A stretch of 64,000 bases of DNA, taken from Faecalibacterium duncaniae (GTDB taxonomy: Bacteria > Bacillota > Clostridia > Oscillospirales > Ruminococcaceae). The notes below the pieces were generated by a model that saw only the letters and a list, made by a program, of their open reading frames with translations, did no database searches and was not told the DNA's origin. Position 1 is the first letter of the stretch; each line of letters begins with the position of its first letter. The translations under genes were made by a program, and so were the position numbers. The stretch is taken from the NCBI RefSeq assembly GCF_010509575.1, contig NZ_CP048437.1, forward strand, positions 1,550,001 through 1,614,000, given 5' to 3'. This document shows, piece by piece, positions 7,985 through 15,941 of the stretch.

Positions 7985-9067
7985 TCAGTCAAAATAGCCC
8001 TTTGCTGCCAGCAGCTCAGCCAGCAGCACGGCACCGCCGGCAGCGCCGCGCAGGGTGTTGTGGCTCATGCAGGCGAACTTGTAGTCAAACAGGGTGTCCT
8101 CGCGCAGGCGGCCGATGCAGACAGCCATGCCGTTCTCTGTGTTGCGATCCAGCTTGGGCTGAGGACGATCGGGCTCAGTGAAGTAGTGCAGGAACTGCTT
8201 GGGTGCGCTGGGCAGGTTCAGTTCCTGTGCAGGGCCGCGGAAGTTAGCCCAGGCCTCGAGCATCTGCTCCTGGGTGGGCTTTTTGTCAAAGCTTACAAAC
8301 ACGGCGGCGGTGTGGCCGTCAGAAACGGGGACACGGAAGCACTGCGCAGTGATCGTGGGCTTCTCGGCGTTGACGATCTGATCGCCCTCGATGTGGCCCC
8401 ACAGCTTCAGCGGCTCGCGCTCGCTCTTCTCTTCCTCACCGCCGATGTAGGGGATGACGTTATCTACGATCTCGGGCATCCGGTCAAAGGTCTTGCCTGC
8501 ACCGGAAATGGCCTGATAGGTGCAGACCAGAGCCTTGTTGACACCAAACTCCTTCATCAGAGGATGCAGGGCAGGCACATAGCTTTGCAGGCTGCAGTTG
8601 GACTTGACCGCAATGAAGCCGCGCTTGGTACCCAGACGCTTGCGCTGGGCAGGGATGATCTCAATGTGGTCCGCGTTGATCTCAGGCACGACCATGGGAA
8701 CATCCGGGGTAAAGCGGTTTGCGCTGTTGTTGGAGACCACAGGGCACTCGGCCTTTGCGTAAGCCTCTTCCAGTGCCTTGATCTCGGCCTTGGGCATATT
8801 GACTGCGCAGAAGATGAAATCGACCTGAGAAGCGACCTCTTCCACCTTGGCGGCATCCAGCACGACCATCTTCTTGACGCTCTCGGGCATCGGGGTGGTC
8901 ATTGCCCAGCGGCTGCCAACGGCATCCTCATAGGTCTTGCCTGCGCTGCGGCCGGACGCGGCCAGCGTGGTCAGCTTGAACCAGGGATGATTCTCAAGCA
9001 GGGTCACAAAACGCTGCCCCACCATGCCCGTTGCACCAACGATACCAACTTTATACTGTTTTTCCAT
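7985..9067 (-). CDS. asd: Aspartate-semialdehyde dehydrogenase
   Basis: NADPH-dependent reduction of aspartyl phosphate to aspartate semialdehyde, the branch point for lysine, threonine and methionine. The product has 360 residues with an N-terminal GATGMVGQRF nucleotide site and the catalytic cysteine in KSNCSLQSYVPAL. Length and motifs fit the yeast/archaeal-like subfamily rather than the Bacillus type. The start at 9067 gives MEKQYKVGIVGATG and has AAAGGTG upstream; the longer ORF would extend through its own predicted promoter. First gene of the dap transcript. Confidence 0.95.
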   Translation of the reverse strand: MEKQYKVGIVGATGMVGQRFVTLLENHPWFKLTTLAASGRSAGKTYEDAVGSRWAMTTPMPESVKKMVVLDAAKVEEVASQVDFIFCAVNMPKAEIKALEEAYAKAECPVVSNNSANRFTPDVPMVVPEINADHIEIIPAQRKRLGTKRGFIAVKSNCSLQSYVPALHPLMKEFGVNKALVCTYQAISGAGKTFDRMPEIVDNVIPYIGGEEEKSEREPLKLWGHIEGDQIVNAEKPTITAQCFRVPVSDGHTAAVFVSFDKKPTQEQMLEAWANFRGPAQELNLPSAPKQFLHYFTEPDRPQPKLDRNTENGMAVCIGRLREDTLFDYKFACMSHNTLRGAAGGAVLLAELLAAKGYFD

Positions 9068-9115
9068 TTCCAGCACCTTTCCTTTCAATAAAAGCAAATT
9101 TACATCGAACACGGC

Positions 9116-9144
9116 TTGCAAACCAGCCGACCTTGCAATATAAT
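9116..9144 (+). promoter_or_regulatory. Predicted queA promoter
   Basis: TTGCAA at 9116-9121, 17-base spacer, TATAAT at 9139-9144, with a start expected near 9151. It lies face to face with the asd promoter on the other strand. Confidence 0.7.
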
Positions 9145-9166
9145 AGATACTGTTTATACAGATTTT

Positions 9167-9196
9167 ATGATAACATTGATACGGCACTCGTGTCAA
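9167..9196 (-). promoter_or_regulatory. Predicted asd-dap promoter
   Basis: On the minus strand TTGACA (plus 9191-9196), 18-base spacer, TATCAT (plus 9167-9172). The start would be near 9160, leaving a leader of about 93 bases. I do not see a lysine riboswitch in it. Confidence 0.65.
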
Positions 9197-9220
9197 TCAT
9201 CGGAAAGGCAAATGCAAAGT

Positions 9221-10249
9221 ATGTTAAAAAAAGATTTTTGGTATGATTTACCCAAAGAACTCATTGCACAGGAGCCTGCAGACCCCAGAGACTCGGCCCG
9301 GCTCATGGTTCTGAGCCAGAAGGACGACAGCATCCAGCACCGGATCTTCCGCGATCTGCCGGAATATCTTGAGCCGGGTGACCTGCTGGTGGTCAACAAC
9401 TCCAAGGTGCTGCCCGCCCGCATCGTGGGTGTCAAGCAGCCTACCGGTGCTGTGTGCGAGCTGCTGCTTCTGCGGCAGGTCAAGGGAGATCAGTGGGAGT
9501 GCCTGGCAAAGCCCGGCAAGCGGATGCAGCCCGGCACCAAGGTCAGTTTTGGTGACGGCACCCTGACCGCTGTGGTGGACGAAACGCTGGAGGATGGCAA
9601 CAAGTTTGTTACATTCTATTATGACACCGAGACCCTTTATGAAAAACTGGATGAATTTGGCAAGATGCCATTGCCACCCTACATCACCAAGCAGTTGGAA
9701 GATCAGAGCCAGTATCAGACGGTCTATGCCAAGGAGCTGGGCAGCGCTGCTGCACCCACGGCAGGCCTGCACTTCACCCCGGAGCTGATGGATACCATCC
9801 GTTCCAAGGGTGTCGGCATTGCCGAGGTTACCCTGCATGTGGGTCTGGGAACCTTCCGCCCCGTGCAGGAGGACGAGATCTCGGATCACAAGATGCACAG
9901 TGAGTGGTATTCCATCAGCGAGGAGACTGCTCAGCGCATCCGGGAAACCAAGGCCGCCGGGCACCGCGTGATCGCCGTTGGCACCACCAGCTGCCGTACG
10001 CTGGAAGCCGCCGCCGCAAAATATGGTGAGATCAAGGCCTGCAGCGGCAATACCTCTATTTTTCTCTACCCGGGTGTCAAGTTCAACTGCATCGATGGCC
10101 TGATCACCAACTTCCACCTGCCGGAAAGCACCCTCATCATGCTGGTCTCTGCCCTCTACGGCTACGAAAAGACCATGGCTGCCTATAAAGTTGCCGTAGA
10201 GGAAAAGTACCGCTTCTTTTCCTTCGGCGATGCGATGCTGATCCTGTGA
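9221..10249 (+). CDS. queA: S-adenosylmethionine:tRNA ribosyltransferase-isomerase QueA
   Basis: Transfers and isomerises the ribosyl moiety of SAM onto preQ1 in tRNA, giving epoxyqueuosine. Visible family blocks include YDLPKELIAQEPADPRDSAR at the N-terminus, NNSKVLPARI, AAPTAGLHFTPELM and GTFRPV. The ATG at 9221 gives the canonical MLKKDFWYDLP start and 342 residues, the family length; an ATG three codons upstream (9212) is closer to the GGAAAGG at 9202-9208, but too close for ideal spacing, so both remain possible. It is followed by tgt, the other queuosine gene, after 143 bases without a terminator. Confidence 0.95.
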   Translation: MLKKDFWYDLPKELIAQEPADPRDSARLMVLSQKDDSIQHRIFRDLPEYLEPGDLLVVNNSKVLPARIVGVKQPTGAVCELLLLRQVKGDQWECLAKPGKRMQPGTKVSFGDGTLTAVVDETLEDGNKFVTFYYDTETLYEKLDEFGKMPLPPYITKQLEDQSQYQTVYAKELGSAAAPTAGLHFTPELMDTIRSKGVGIAEVTLHVGLGTFRPVQEDEISDHKMHSEWYSISEETAQRIRETKAAGHRVIAVGTTSCRTLEAAAAKYGEIKACSGNTSIFLYPGVKFNCIDGLITNFHLPESTLIMLVSALYGYEKTMAAYKVAVEEKYRFFSFGDAMLIL

Positions 10250-10326
10250 TCCCTCAGCACCCGCTCTCCCAAAAGCCCAAAACACTGCCGGAACCGTTTC
10301 GGCAGCTCGGTATCCACCACTTCTGA

Positions 10327-11538
<1,212 letters not shown>

Positions 11539-11557
11539 GCTTTTTCATGCTTTTCCC

Positions 11558-11586
11558 TTGCAAGAGGGAGCAGAAGCGGTTATAAT
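11558..11586 (+). promoter_or_regulatory. Predicted yajC promoter
   Basis: TTGCAA at 11558-11563, 17-base spacer, TATAAT at 11581-11586. The start would be near 11593, about 29 bases before the yajC ATG. Confidence 0.75.
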
Positions 11587-11621
11587 GAGTTTATCTGAAT
11601 TTTGAGAGGAGACTTTGTCCC

Positions 11622-11942
11622 ATGCAATTTCTGACTACTACCACTGAAAGCTATATCAGCCTGTTCTTCACCCTGGCTCTGATGCTGGTCCTGCTCTACT
11701 TTATGATCTATCGTCCCCAGAAGAAGCAGGAGAAGAAGGATGCTGCCATGCGTGCAGCTCTGGAGATCGGTGATCAGGTCGTGACCATCGGCGGTATTGT
11801 TGGCCGTGTGGTCGCCATCAAGGATGACACCTTTGTTCTGGAGACCGGTTCCGACCGTGTGAAGATCCGCTTCACCAAGAATGCGATCAGCTCTGTTGAG
11901 AAGCTGAACATGGACAATGCTCCTGCCAACGCAAAGAAGTAA
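11622..11942 (+). CDS. yajC: Preprotein translocase accessory subunit YajC
   Basis: Small inner-membrane partner of SecDF in protein export. The 106-residue product has one N-terminal membrane helix (SLFFTLALMLVLLYFMIY, residues about 10-27), the RPQKKQEKK stop-transfer region, and the soluble domain with GDQVVTIGGIVGRVV. GAGAGGAG precedes the ATG. It follows tgt, as in many bacteria, but here has its own predicted promoter. The fused secDF is at 55-57 kb on the other strand. Confidence 0.95.
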   Translation: MQFLTTTTESYISLFFTLALMLVLLYFMIYRPQKKQEKKDAAMRAALEIGDQVVTIGGIVGRVVAIKDDTFVLETGSDRVKIRFTKNAISSVEKLNMDNAPANAKK

Positions 11943-11965
11943 TCTCTAAAAGCAAGGTCTTTTTT

Positions 11966-12007
11966 ACCCGCCCCTCTGCATACAGTAGTGCAGGGAGGCG
12001 GGTTTTT
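11966..12007 (+). terminator. Terminator hairpin carrying the next gene's ribosome site
   Basis: ACCCGCCCCTCTGCA pairs with TGCAGGGAGGCGGGT around TACAGTAG and is followed by TTTTT, ending one base before the ATG at 12008. The 3' arm contains GGAGG (11994-11998), nine bases before that ATG, so folding would both stop transcription and hide the start site. Confidence 0.8.
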
Positions 12008-12394
12008 ATGTTGGAACAGAAGAAGTTACCCATCCTGGAAGCACTGGCCGCATTCGGCATTGGTGGGATATTCACCGCCGCCTGCATGGCCGGGCTGGCC
12101 TACCTGATGGCAAACCAGAGCCTTGCGCAGAGCACTGCCTGGCCCATGGTCAGTGCCATTGTCTGTGCCGGGAGCTTTTGCAGCGGCTGGCTCATGGCGT
12201 TTTTCTATCACAGCAGAGGCCTTATCTGTGGTGCTGTACAGGGCGGACTGTTTGTTCTGCTTCTGCTAGGATTCGGTCTTTCGGAGGGCATTGAACCAAC
12301 GGAAATGCAGCTGACCCGCTTTGCACTGGTATTCGTTTTTGGCTGTCTGGGCGGGGTGTTCAGCATCCTGCGTACAGAACGGCACCGGCATTGA
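12008..12394 (+). CDS. Small membrane protein, TIGR04086-like
   Basis: 128 residues with four predicted membrane segments (about 10-32, 45-66, 72-92, 103-121) and little soluble sequence. Glycines line the segments (FGIGGIFTAA, GAVQGGLFVLLLLGFG). Size, topology and place just after yajC fit the TIGR04086 family of Firmicutes membrane proteins, whose function is unknown. The only plausible ribosome site, GGAGG, lies inside the preceding terminator hairpin. I identify the family mainly from topology and context. Confidence 0.65.
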   Translation: MLEQKKLPILEALAAFGIGGIFTAACMAGLAYLMANQSLAQSTAWPMVSAIVCAGSFCSGWLMAFFYHSRGLICGAVQGGLFVLLLLGFGLSEGIEPTEMQLTRFALVFVFGCLGGVFSILRTERHRH

Positions 12395-12429
12395 GAATTT
12401 ACAGCAGAAAAACAGGAGGACAGGGAAGT

Positions 12430-13212
12430 ATGTGGGTCTATCAGGAAACACCGGAAACCGCAGCGGCAAAGGCACTGCCCGAAGCAATCATGCCGACAGC
12501 ACAGGAAGAGCAGCTAAAACAGAAGAACGGTGGAGTTCTTCCTGAGACATCGCAGGAAGAAAGGCGATCCATCCCGGCGGCGTTCTCTGAGAGGTACGGA
12601 AACACACCGGAGAGAGCCGCTGCGCGCCGAAGCAAGCTGAGCAGGGAAACTATCCTTCTGTCGGCGGCGTACCTTCTGGGGACCTTTCTGGCGGGTGTGG
12701 CAGCAGCACGTTGTGTGGCAGGCGATGCTGAAACGCTTTCCTATTACCTGAACTGCTGGCAGAGCCTGTTTTCTGTGCAGGATGCCGCCGGGGCAGTGCG
12801 CCTGTTCCGAACGGAATTTTTCACTGTGGCAGGTGCACTGACGGCAGTGCTGTTCCTGGGGCTTTCTGCCCTTGGGCCGCTGCCCATCTTCCTTTTTGCG
12901 ATGCTGTATGGGACAGGCTCTGGATTGCTTTCGTCCAGGCTGCTTGTGGATTTGAACCCACGGACAGCATTTGTGCTGCTCTGTGTCTGCGGTATCCCTG
13001 CATCCCTTGCGGCCGGAACGCTGTGCACGTTCGGCGCATCCGCACTGCAGGTAAGCGGAAGGCTCTGTTCAGCCGCCTTCGGGCGCGGAGGACAGGCCCC
13101 CAGCACAGGCGCGCTTTTGGGTCAGTTTGCCTGGATGCTGTTTCTGCTCCTGCCACTTTGCGGTGCGGCAGTGGGAATGCTGTATCTGGCAGGGCAGGCG
13201 AAACTTATATGA
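12430..13212 (+). CDS. SpoIIM-like multi-pass membrane protein
   Basis: 260 residues. A hydrophilic N-terminal tail of about 70 residues is followed by five or so membrane segments: ILLSAAYLLGTFLAGVAAA, FFTVAGALTAVLFLGLSALG, PIFLFAMLYGTGSGLLSS, TAFVLLCVCGIPASLAAG and LLGQFAWMLFLLLPLCGAAVG. The arrangement and the LFLGLSALGPLPI-FLFAMLYGTGSG part resemble SpoIIM, which acts in engulfment in the mother cell with SpoIID and SpoIIP. Start at 12430 has AGGAGG ten bases upstream. The assignment is tentative; no SpoIID or SpoIIP is nearby. Confidence 0.55.
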   Translation: MWVYQETPETAAAKALPEAIMPTAQEEQLKQKNGGVLPETSQEERRSIPAAFSERYGNTPERAAARRSKLSRETILLSAAYLLGTFLAGVAAARCVAGDAETLSYYLNCWQSLFSVQDAAGAVRLFRTEFFTVAGALTAVLFLGLSALGPLPIFLFAMLYGTGSGLLSSRLLVDLNPRTAFVLLCVCGIPASLAAGTLCTFGASALQVSGRLCSAAFGRGGQAPSTGALLGQFAWMLFLLLPLCGAAVGMLYLAGQAKLI

Positions 13213-13329
13213 GCTGAAAAAATTCCCTGGCAAAAGAGTTCGTGAAGCTTACGATAAGAATTGAATAGGGCAAATCATTACGAGATGGCTTTTTGCAAAG
13301 TTCCGGAATTGTTTTTGCGTAGGGAGTAC

Positions 13330-13358
13330 TTGACAGGTATTCTCTTTTATGCTAAACT
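13330..13358 (+). promoter_or_regulatory. Predicted tRNA-Thr promoter
   Basis: TTGACA at 13330-13335, 17-base spacer, TAAACT at 13353-13358 preceded by TGC. Same element pattern as the tyrS T-box promoter. Confidence 0.8.
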
Positions 13359-13379
13359 ATCTATCGTTGCAGAACGCGT

Positions 13380-13455
13380 GCTACTGTGGCTCAGCTGGTA
13401 GAGCAGCTCACTCGTAATGAGCAGGTCGCCTGTTCGAATCAGGTCAGTAGCTCCA
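13380..13455 (+). tRNA. tRNA-Thr (anticodon CGT)
   Basis: A 76-base cloverleaf with encoded CCA. Acceptor stem GCTACTG/CAGTAGC, D-arm GCTC-AGCTGGTA-GAGC, anticodon stem GCTCA/TGAGC with loop CTCGTAA (anticodon CGT, reads ACG), T-arm GCCTG-TTCGAAT-CAGGT, discriminator T. It is a single-tRNA transcript with its own promoter and terminator. Confidence 0.97.
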
Positions 13456-13506
13456 AAAGTCCTATGAATCTACGATGAATTTCGTCTGGTTTATAGGACT
13501 TTTTTG
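13456..13506 (+). terminator. tRNA-Thr terminator
   Basis: Ten-bp stem AAAGTCCTAT (13456-13465) with ATAGGACTTT (13493-13502) closing a 27-base loop, then a T-run. It begins immediately after the CCA end. Confidence 0.8.
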
Positions 13507-13566
13507 TTATTCTGTTTCTGTACAAAAAAGATTCTCGCATCGTTTTTGCATCTGTAATGTGATTGT

Positions 13567-13594
13567 TTGCAGATTTCAGAGAATATGGTACAAT
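13567..13594 (+). promoter_or_regulatory. Predicted promoter of the TetR gene
   Basis: TTGCAG at 13567-13572, 16-base spacer, TACAAT at 13589-13594 preceded by TGG (extended -10). Confidence 0.6.
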
Positions 13595-13635
13595 AAAGCC
13601 AATCATTTTGAGGAAGGAGCTGAACACAGCGCACA

Positions 13636-14196
13636 ATGTACACGAACCATATCAACCCCGTTGCGCAGAAAAATCAGGATGCATTTTGTACGGCACTGTT
13701 TCAGCTTTTAATGAAAAAGCCGCTGGAAAAGATCTCCGTCACAGAGCTGTGTCACATGGCAGACCTCGACCGAACCACCTTTTACCGCAGCTTTGAATCC
13801 AAGGACGATGTGCTGGATTACTATCTCGACCGGCAGATGACCCTGCTTGCGGGGCAGTTGCCTGCGTACAGTACCCTGGAAAAAAACCTGACTGCGCTGT
13901 TCCGCTGGACGTATGCGGAGCGAAAGAACCTTTGTGTCCTGATGGATTGCCATCTGACCAGTTTTTTCAGTGATGCGTTGAGCGAGAAGATCATCCTTGT
14001 TCTGATCTCCAACATCGAAGTCGGGGATGCAAGACAGTTTGTGCCATGGCCCGTTTCATTGCCGGGCGAAAATCGATACTTCCGCAACTCGTTCATCGGG
14101 GCATATATGGGTTTTTTCAACAGCTGGCGCTATGGAAACTTTGCAGAACGACCAGAGGATCTGGCCAAATGTATGGCTTCGTTCTATCTTCGCTGA
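13636..14196 (+). CDS. TetR/AcrR-family transcriptional regulator
   Basis: 186 residues. The N-terminal helix-turn-helix is plain: KISVTELCHMADLDRTTFYRSFESKDDVL (residues about 32-60), including the TTFYRxF signature. The C-terminal part is an all-helical ligand/dimer domain resembling the TetR C-terminal domain found in Clostridia; the ligand is unknown. The ATG at 13636 is the first start after an in-frame stop at 13621, although the GGAG at 13616-13619 is about 16 bases away, farther than normal. The target gene is not obvious, because the downstream region is decayed. Confidence 0.85.
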   Translation: MYTNHINPVAQKNQDAFCTALFQLLMKKPLEKISVTELCHMADLDRTTFYRSFESKDDVLDYYLDRQMTLLAGQLPAYSTLEKNLTALFRWTYAERKNLCVLMDCHLTSFFSDALSEKIILVLISNIEVGDARQFVPWPVSLPGENRYFRNSFIGAYMGFFNSWRYGNFAERPEDLAKCMASFYLR

Positions 14197-14211
14197 GAAG
14201 GGTGAGACGGG

Positions 14212-14340
14212 ATGGCGGACTTGCGGAAAGAGGAGTTGTTCCCAGCGGATGCATTTGGCTTGTTCTATCTGCAGATTACACGTATCCCCGGCGGATGGCA
14301 CCGCCATGCAGAGTATGAGATCTTCTACCACATGCATAGA
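14212..14340 (+). pseudogene. N-terminal fragment of an AraC-type cupin-domain regulator
   Basis: An ATG with GGGTGAGACGGG upstream opens a frame reading FGLFYLQITRIPGG then WHRHAEYEIFYHMHRK. The histidine-rich stretch with EIFY matches the first metal/ligand strand of AraC-family cupin sensor domains. After about 43 residues the frame runs into a terminator hairpin and stops at 14403; the rest of the cupin and the DNA-binding domain are missing. It looks like the stub of a deleted gene. The family call rests on one short motif. Confidence 0.45.
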
Positions 14341-14392
14341 AAAATCCCCTCAGAGATTTCTGACAGCATTGTCAGAGCTCTGAGGGGATTTT
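14341..14392. terminator. Strong bidirectional terminator
   Basis: Perfect 15-bp stem AAAATCCCCTCAGAG (14341-14355) with CTCTGAGGGGATTTT (14378-14392); the loop also contains CTGACA/TGTCAG. T-rich on both strands, so it can stop the TetR-side transcript and the leftward one. Confidence 0.85.
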
Positions 14393-14411
14393 GCGTGTCA
14401 TGAAACGGAGA

Positions 14412-14684
14412 TCAGATTTCGATCATTCCATTTTCATCCTTCGCGATGGGGAGCGCAATCAGGAGGTCAACCAGAGCAAATGCAAGGCCGAGACCGGTCC
14501 AGCCGACAAGCAGGTAGAAGATGCCCAGTTTCCAGCGGTGCTCCAGAAAGCGGTGTGCTCCGCACCAGCCCAGAAAAATGGTGAAGTAGGGACGCTGCTC
14601 AGGGTCATTGGTCAGGCAGGACTGAGCCGACTTGGTAACGACGCACTGGCAGGTGTAGCCGATGATGTACAGCCTTTTCGATTC
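14412..14684 (-). pseudogene. TM2-domain protein lacking a start codon
   Basis: The minus strand is open for 90 codons up to a TAA at 14685-14687 and encodes a recognisable TM2 protein: RLYIIGYTCQCVV, then FTIFLGWCGAHRFLEHRWK, then LGIFYLLVGWTGLGLAFALVDLLIAL, ending KDENGMIEI. TM2 proteins have two membrane helices joined by a short turn. No ATG, GTG or TTG with a ribosome site lies between the upstream stop and the conserved part, so the 5' end seems lost or disrupted. An inverted repeat straddles exactly this junction. Confidence 0.6.
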
Positions 14685-14713
14685 TTAAAAGTCTGCCACG
14701 GCCCTTAAGAATC
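14680..14713. repeat. Inverted repeat at the broken TM2 gene start
   Basis: GATTCTTAA (14680-14688) and TTAAGAATC (14705-14713) are perfect 9-bp inverted copies separated by 16 bases. It contains the stop that closes the TM2 frame. It could be a terminator-like hairpin or the scar of a small element. Confidence 0.6.
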
Positions 14714-15041
14714 AAAGGAGCCGATCTCCAAGACCTAATATATCAGTTTGTTCGATGATTGTCGTGTGTAAATCCTGTGCCATTCACATTGTAAATCCTG
14801 CTGTTCTGTTTTTCGCTGCCAAAAAATCAAAGTCAAAGATGGACATTTTGCACAGTTTTTCTCCCTTTTTCACCCCACAAGATTGGTTTGATGCACCTTG
14901 TTTTATGATATGCAACAAAACGGCAAAAACTGTTGCACAATGTGCTAAAAAAACCAAAAAAGATTTGTGCGGCATTTTTTTAACAATTGTGATATATTAG
15001 TTACAGTAAGGCTTGTATCCTACACAAAAAAGGAGATTTTT
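14714..15041. other. Non-coding AT-rich intergenic region upstream of the sugar cassette
   Basis: About 330 bases without a credible gene. Short open frames here are AT-rich and lack family features. It contains the palindromes listed at 14911-14945 and the AGGAG ribosome site of the next gene at 15031-15035. I see no clean -35/-10 pair; TATATT at 14993-14998 is the best -10 candidate but has no matching -35 at normal spacing. Confidence 0.6.
14911..14945. promoter_or_regulatory. Operator-like palindromes upstream of the sugar cassette
   Basis: TGCAACA (14911-14917) and TGTTGCA (14931-14937) are inverted copies 13 bases apart, overlapping a second palindrome GCACA-A-TGTGC (14935-14945). They lie about 50 to 80 bases upstream of the likely promoter zone, a plausible site for an activator or repressor. 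No regulator is assigned. Confidence 0.4.
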
Positions 15042-15914
15042 ATGAAGGATATTTATATTTCCGGCTTTGCCGATGAGATCAGCTCTTCTTTTGATGAGCA
15101 GCTCAAGACAGTCCGTGAGCTTGGAATGCAGTACATCAGCCTGCGCAGTGCAGATAAAAAGGGAATCGCTGACTTTACCGTTGAGGAAGTCAAGACCGAT
15201 CTGCTGCCCCGCCTGCAGGCCGCTGGTGTTGGCGTTTCCAGCCTGGGCAGTCCCATTGGCAAGGTCAAGATCGACGATGAAGAGGGCTTTGAAAAGCAGT
15301 GTGCTCAGCTGGAAACGCTGTGCGAGATCGCTAAGGTCCTGAATTGCAAGTACATCCGCATGTTCAGCTTCTTTATGCCGGAAGGCAAGGATCCTGCCGA
15401 CTATCGTGACGCTGTCATCGAGAAGCTGCGCAAGTTCATTGCCATTGCTGAAAAGCACGACGTGATCCTGATGCACGAAAACGAGAAGGATATCTATGGT
15501 GATGTTCTTTCCCGCTGTGTTGACCTGATGCAGACGCTGAACAGCGCGCACTTCAAGTCCGCATTCGACTTTGCAAACTTTGTACAGTGCGGCGAGGATA
15601 CCGCCAAATGCTGGGATGCTCTCCGCCCGTACATTGTATATATCCACATCAAGGATGCCGTTTCTACCGACAAGGAGAATGTGCTCTGCGGTACCGGCGA
15701 GGGAAAGATCCCCGAGCTGCTGCACAAGGCCATCGTGGAAGAGGGCTATACCGGCTTCCTGACCCTTGAGCCGCATCTGGTGCTGTTTGACAGCCTGCAG
15801 AGCCTTGAGACCACGGATGCAAAGAACATCATCCGTGAGAACAAGTATAAAAACGGTGCTGAAGGTTACGCCGCACAGTATCACGCACTGTGCGATATTC
15901 TGGCAAAATTCTAA
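15042..15914 (+). CDS. TIM-barrel sugar (phosphate) isomerase/epimerase, cassette gene 1
   Basis: 290 residues of the xylose-isomerase-like AP-endonuclease-2 fold. The four usual metal-ligand positions are visible: Glu in LMHENEKD (about 143-150), Asp in SAFDFANF (about 172-179), His in YIHIKDA (about 199-205) and Glu in LTLEPHL (about 240-246). Such proteins isomerise, epimerise or dehydrate sugars and keto-sugars. The ATG at 15042 has AGGAG seven bases upstream; an upstream extension is unsupported. First gene of a run of four with 27 to 56-base gaps. The substrate cannot be read from sequence. Confidence 0.85.
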   Translation: MKDIYISGFADEISSSFDEQLKTVRELGMQYISLRSADKKGIADFTVEEVKTDLLPRLQAAGVGVSSLGSPIGKVKIDDEEGFEKQCAQLETLCEIAKVLNCKYIRMFSFFMPEGKDPADYRDAVIEKLRKFIAIAEKHDVILMHENEKDIYGDVLSRCVDLMQTLNSAHFKSAFDFANFVQCGEDTAKCWDALRPYIVYIHIKDAVSTDKENVLCGTGEGKIPELLHKAIVEEGYTGFLTLEPHLVLFDSLQSLETTDAKNIIRENKYKNGAEGYAAQYHALCDILAKF

Positions 15915-15941
15915 CGTAACAGAAAAAAGGAGAAGATTCAA

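Noticed and set aside
5060..7997. Long plus-strand frames (over 400 and 700 codons) opposite capA, dapB and dapA
   Set aside because: They are antisense shadows of recognised minus-strand genes, with His/Gln/Leu/Val-rich composition and no family similarity or ribosome site.
9067..9160. Lysine riboswitch in the asd leader
   Set aside because: The leader is only about 93 bases, shorter than the lysine aptamer, and I see no terminator hairpin or conserved L-box pairing in it.
14755..15000. 81-codon plus-strand frame upstream of the sugar cassette
   Set aside because: AT-rich, Lys/Phe-rich, no ribosome site, and it overlaps the palindromes and promoter zone.
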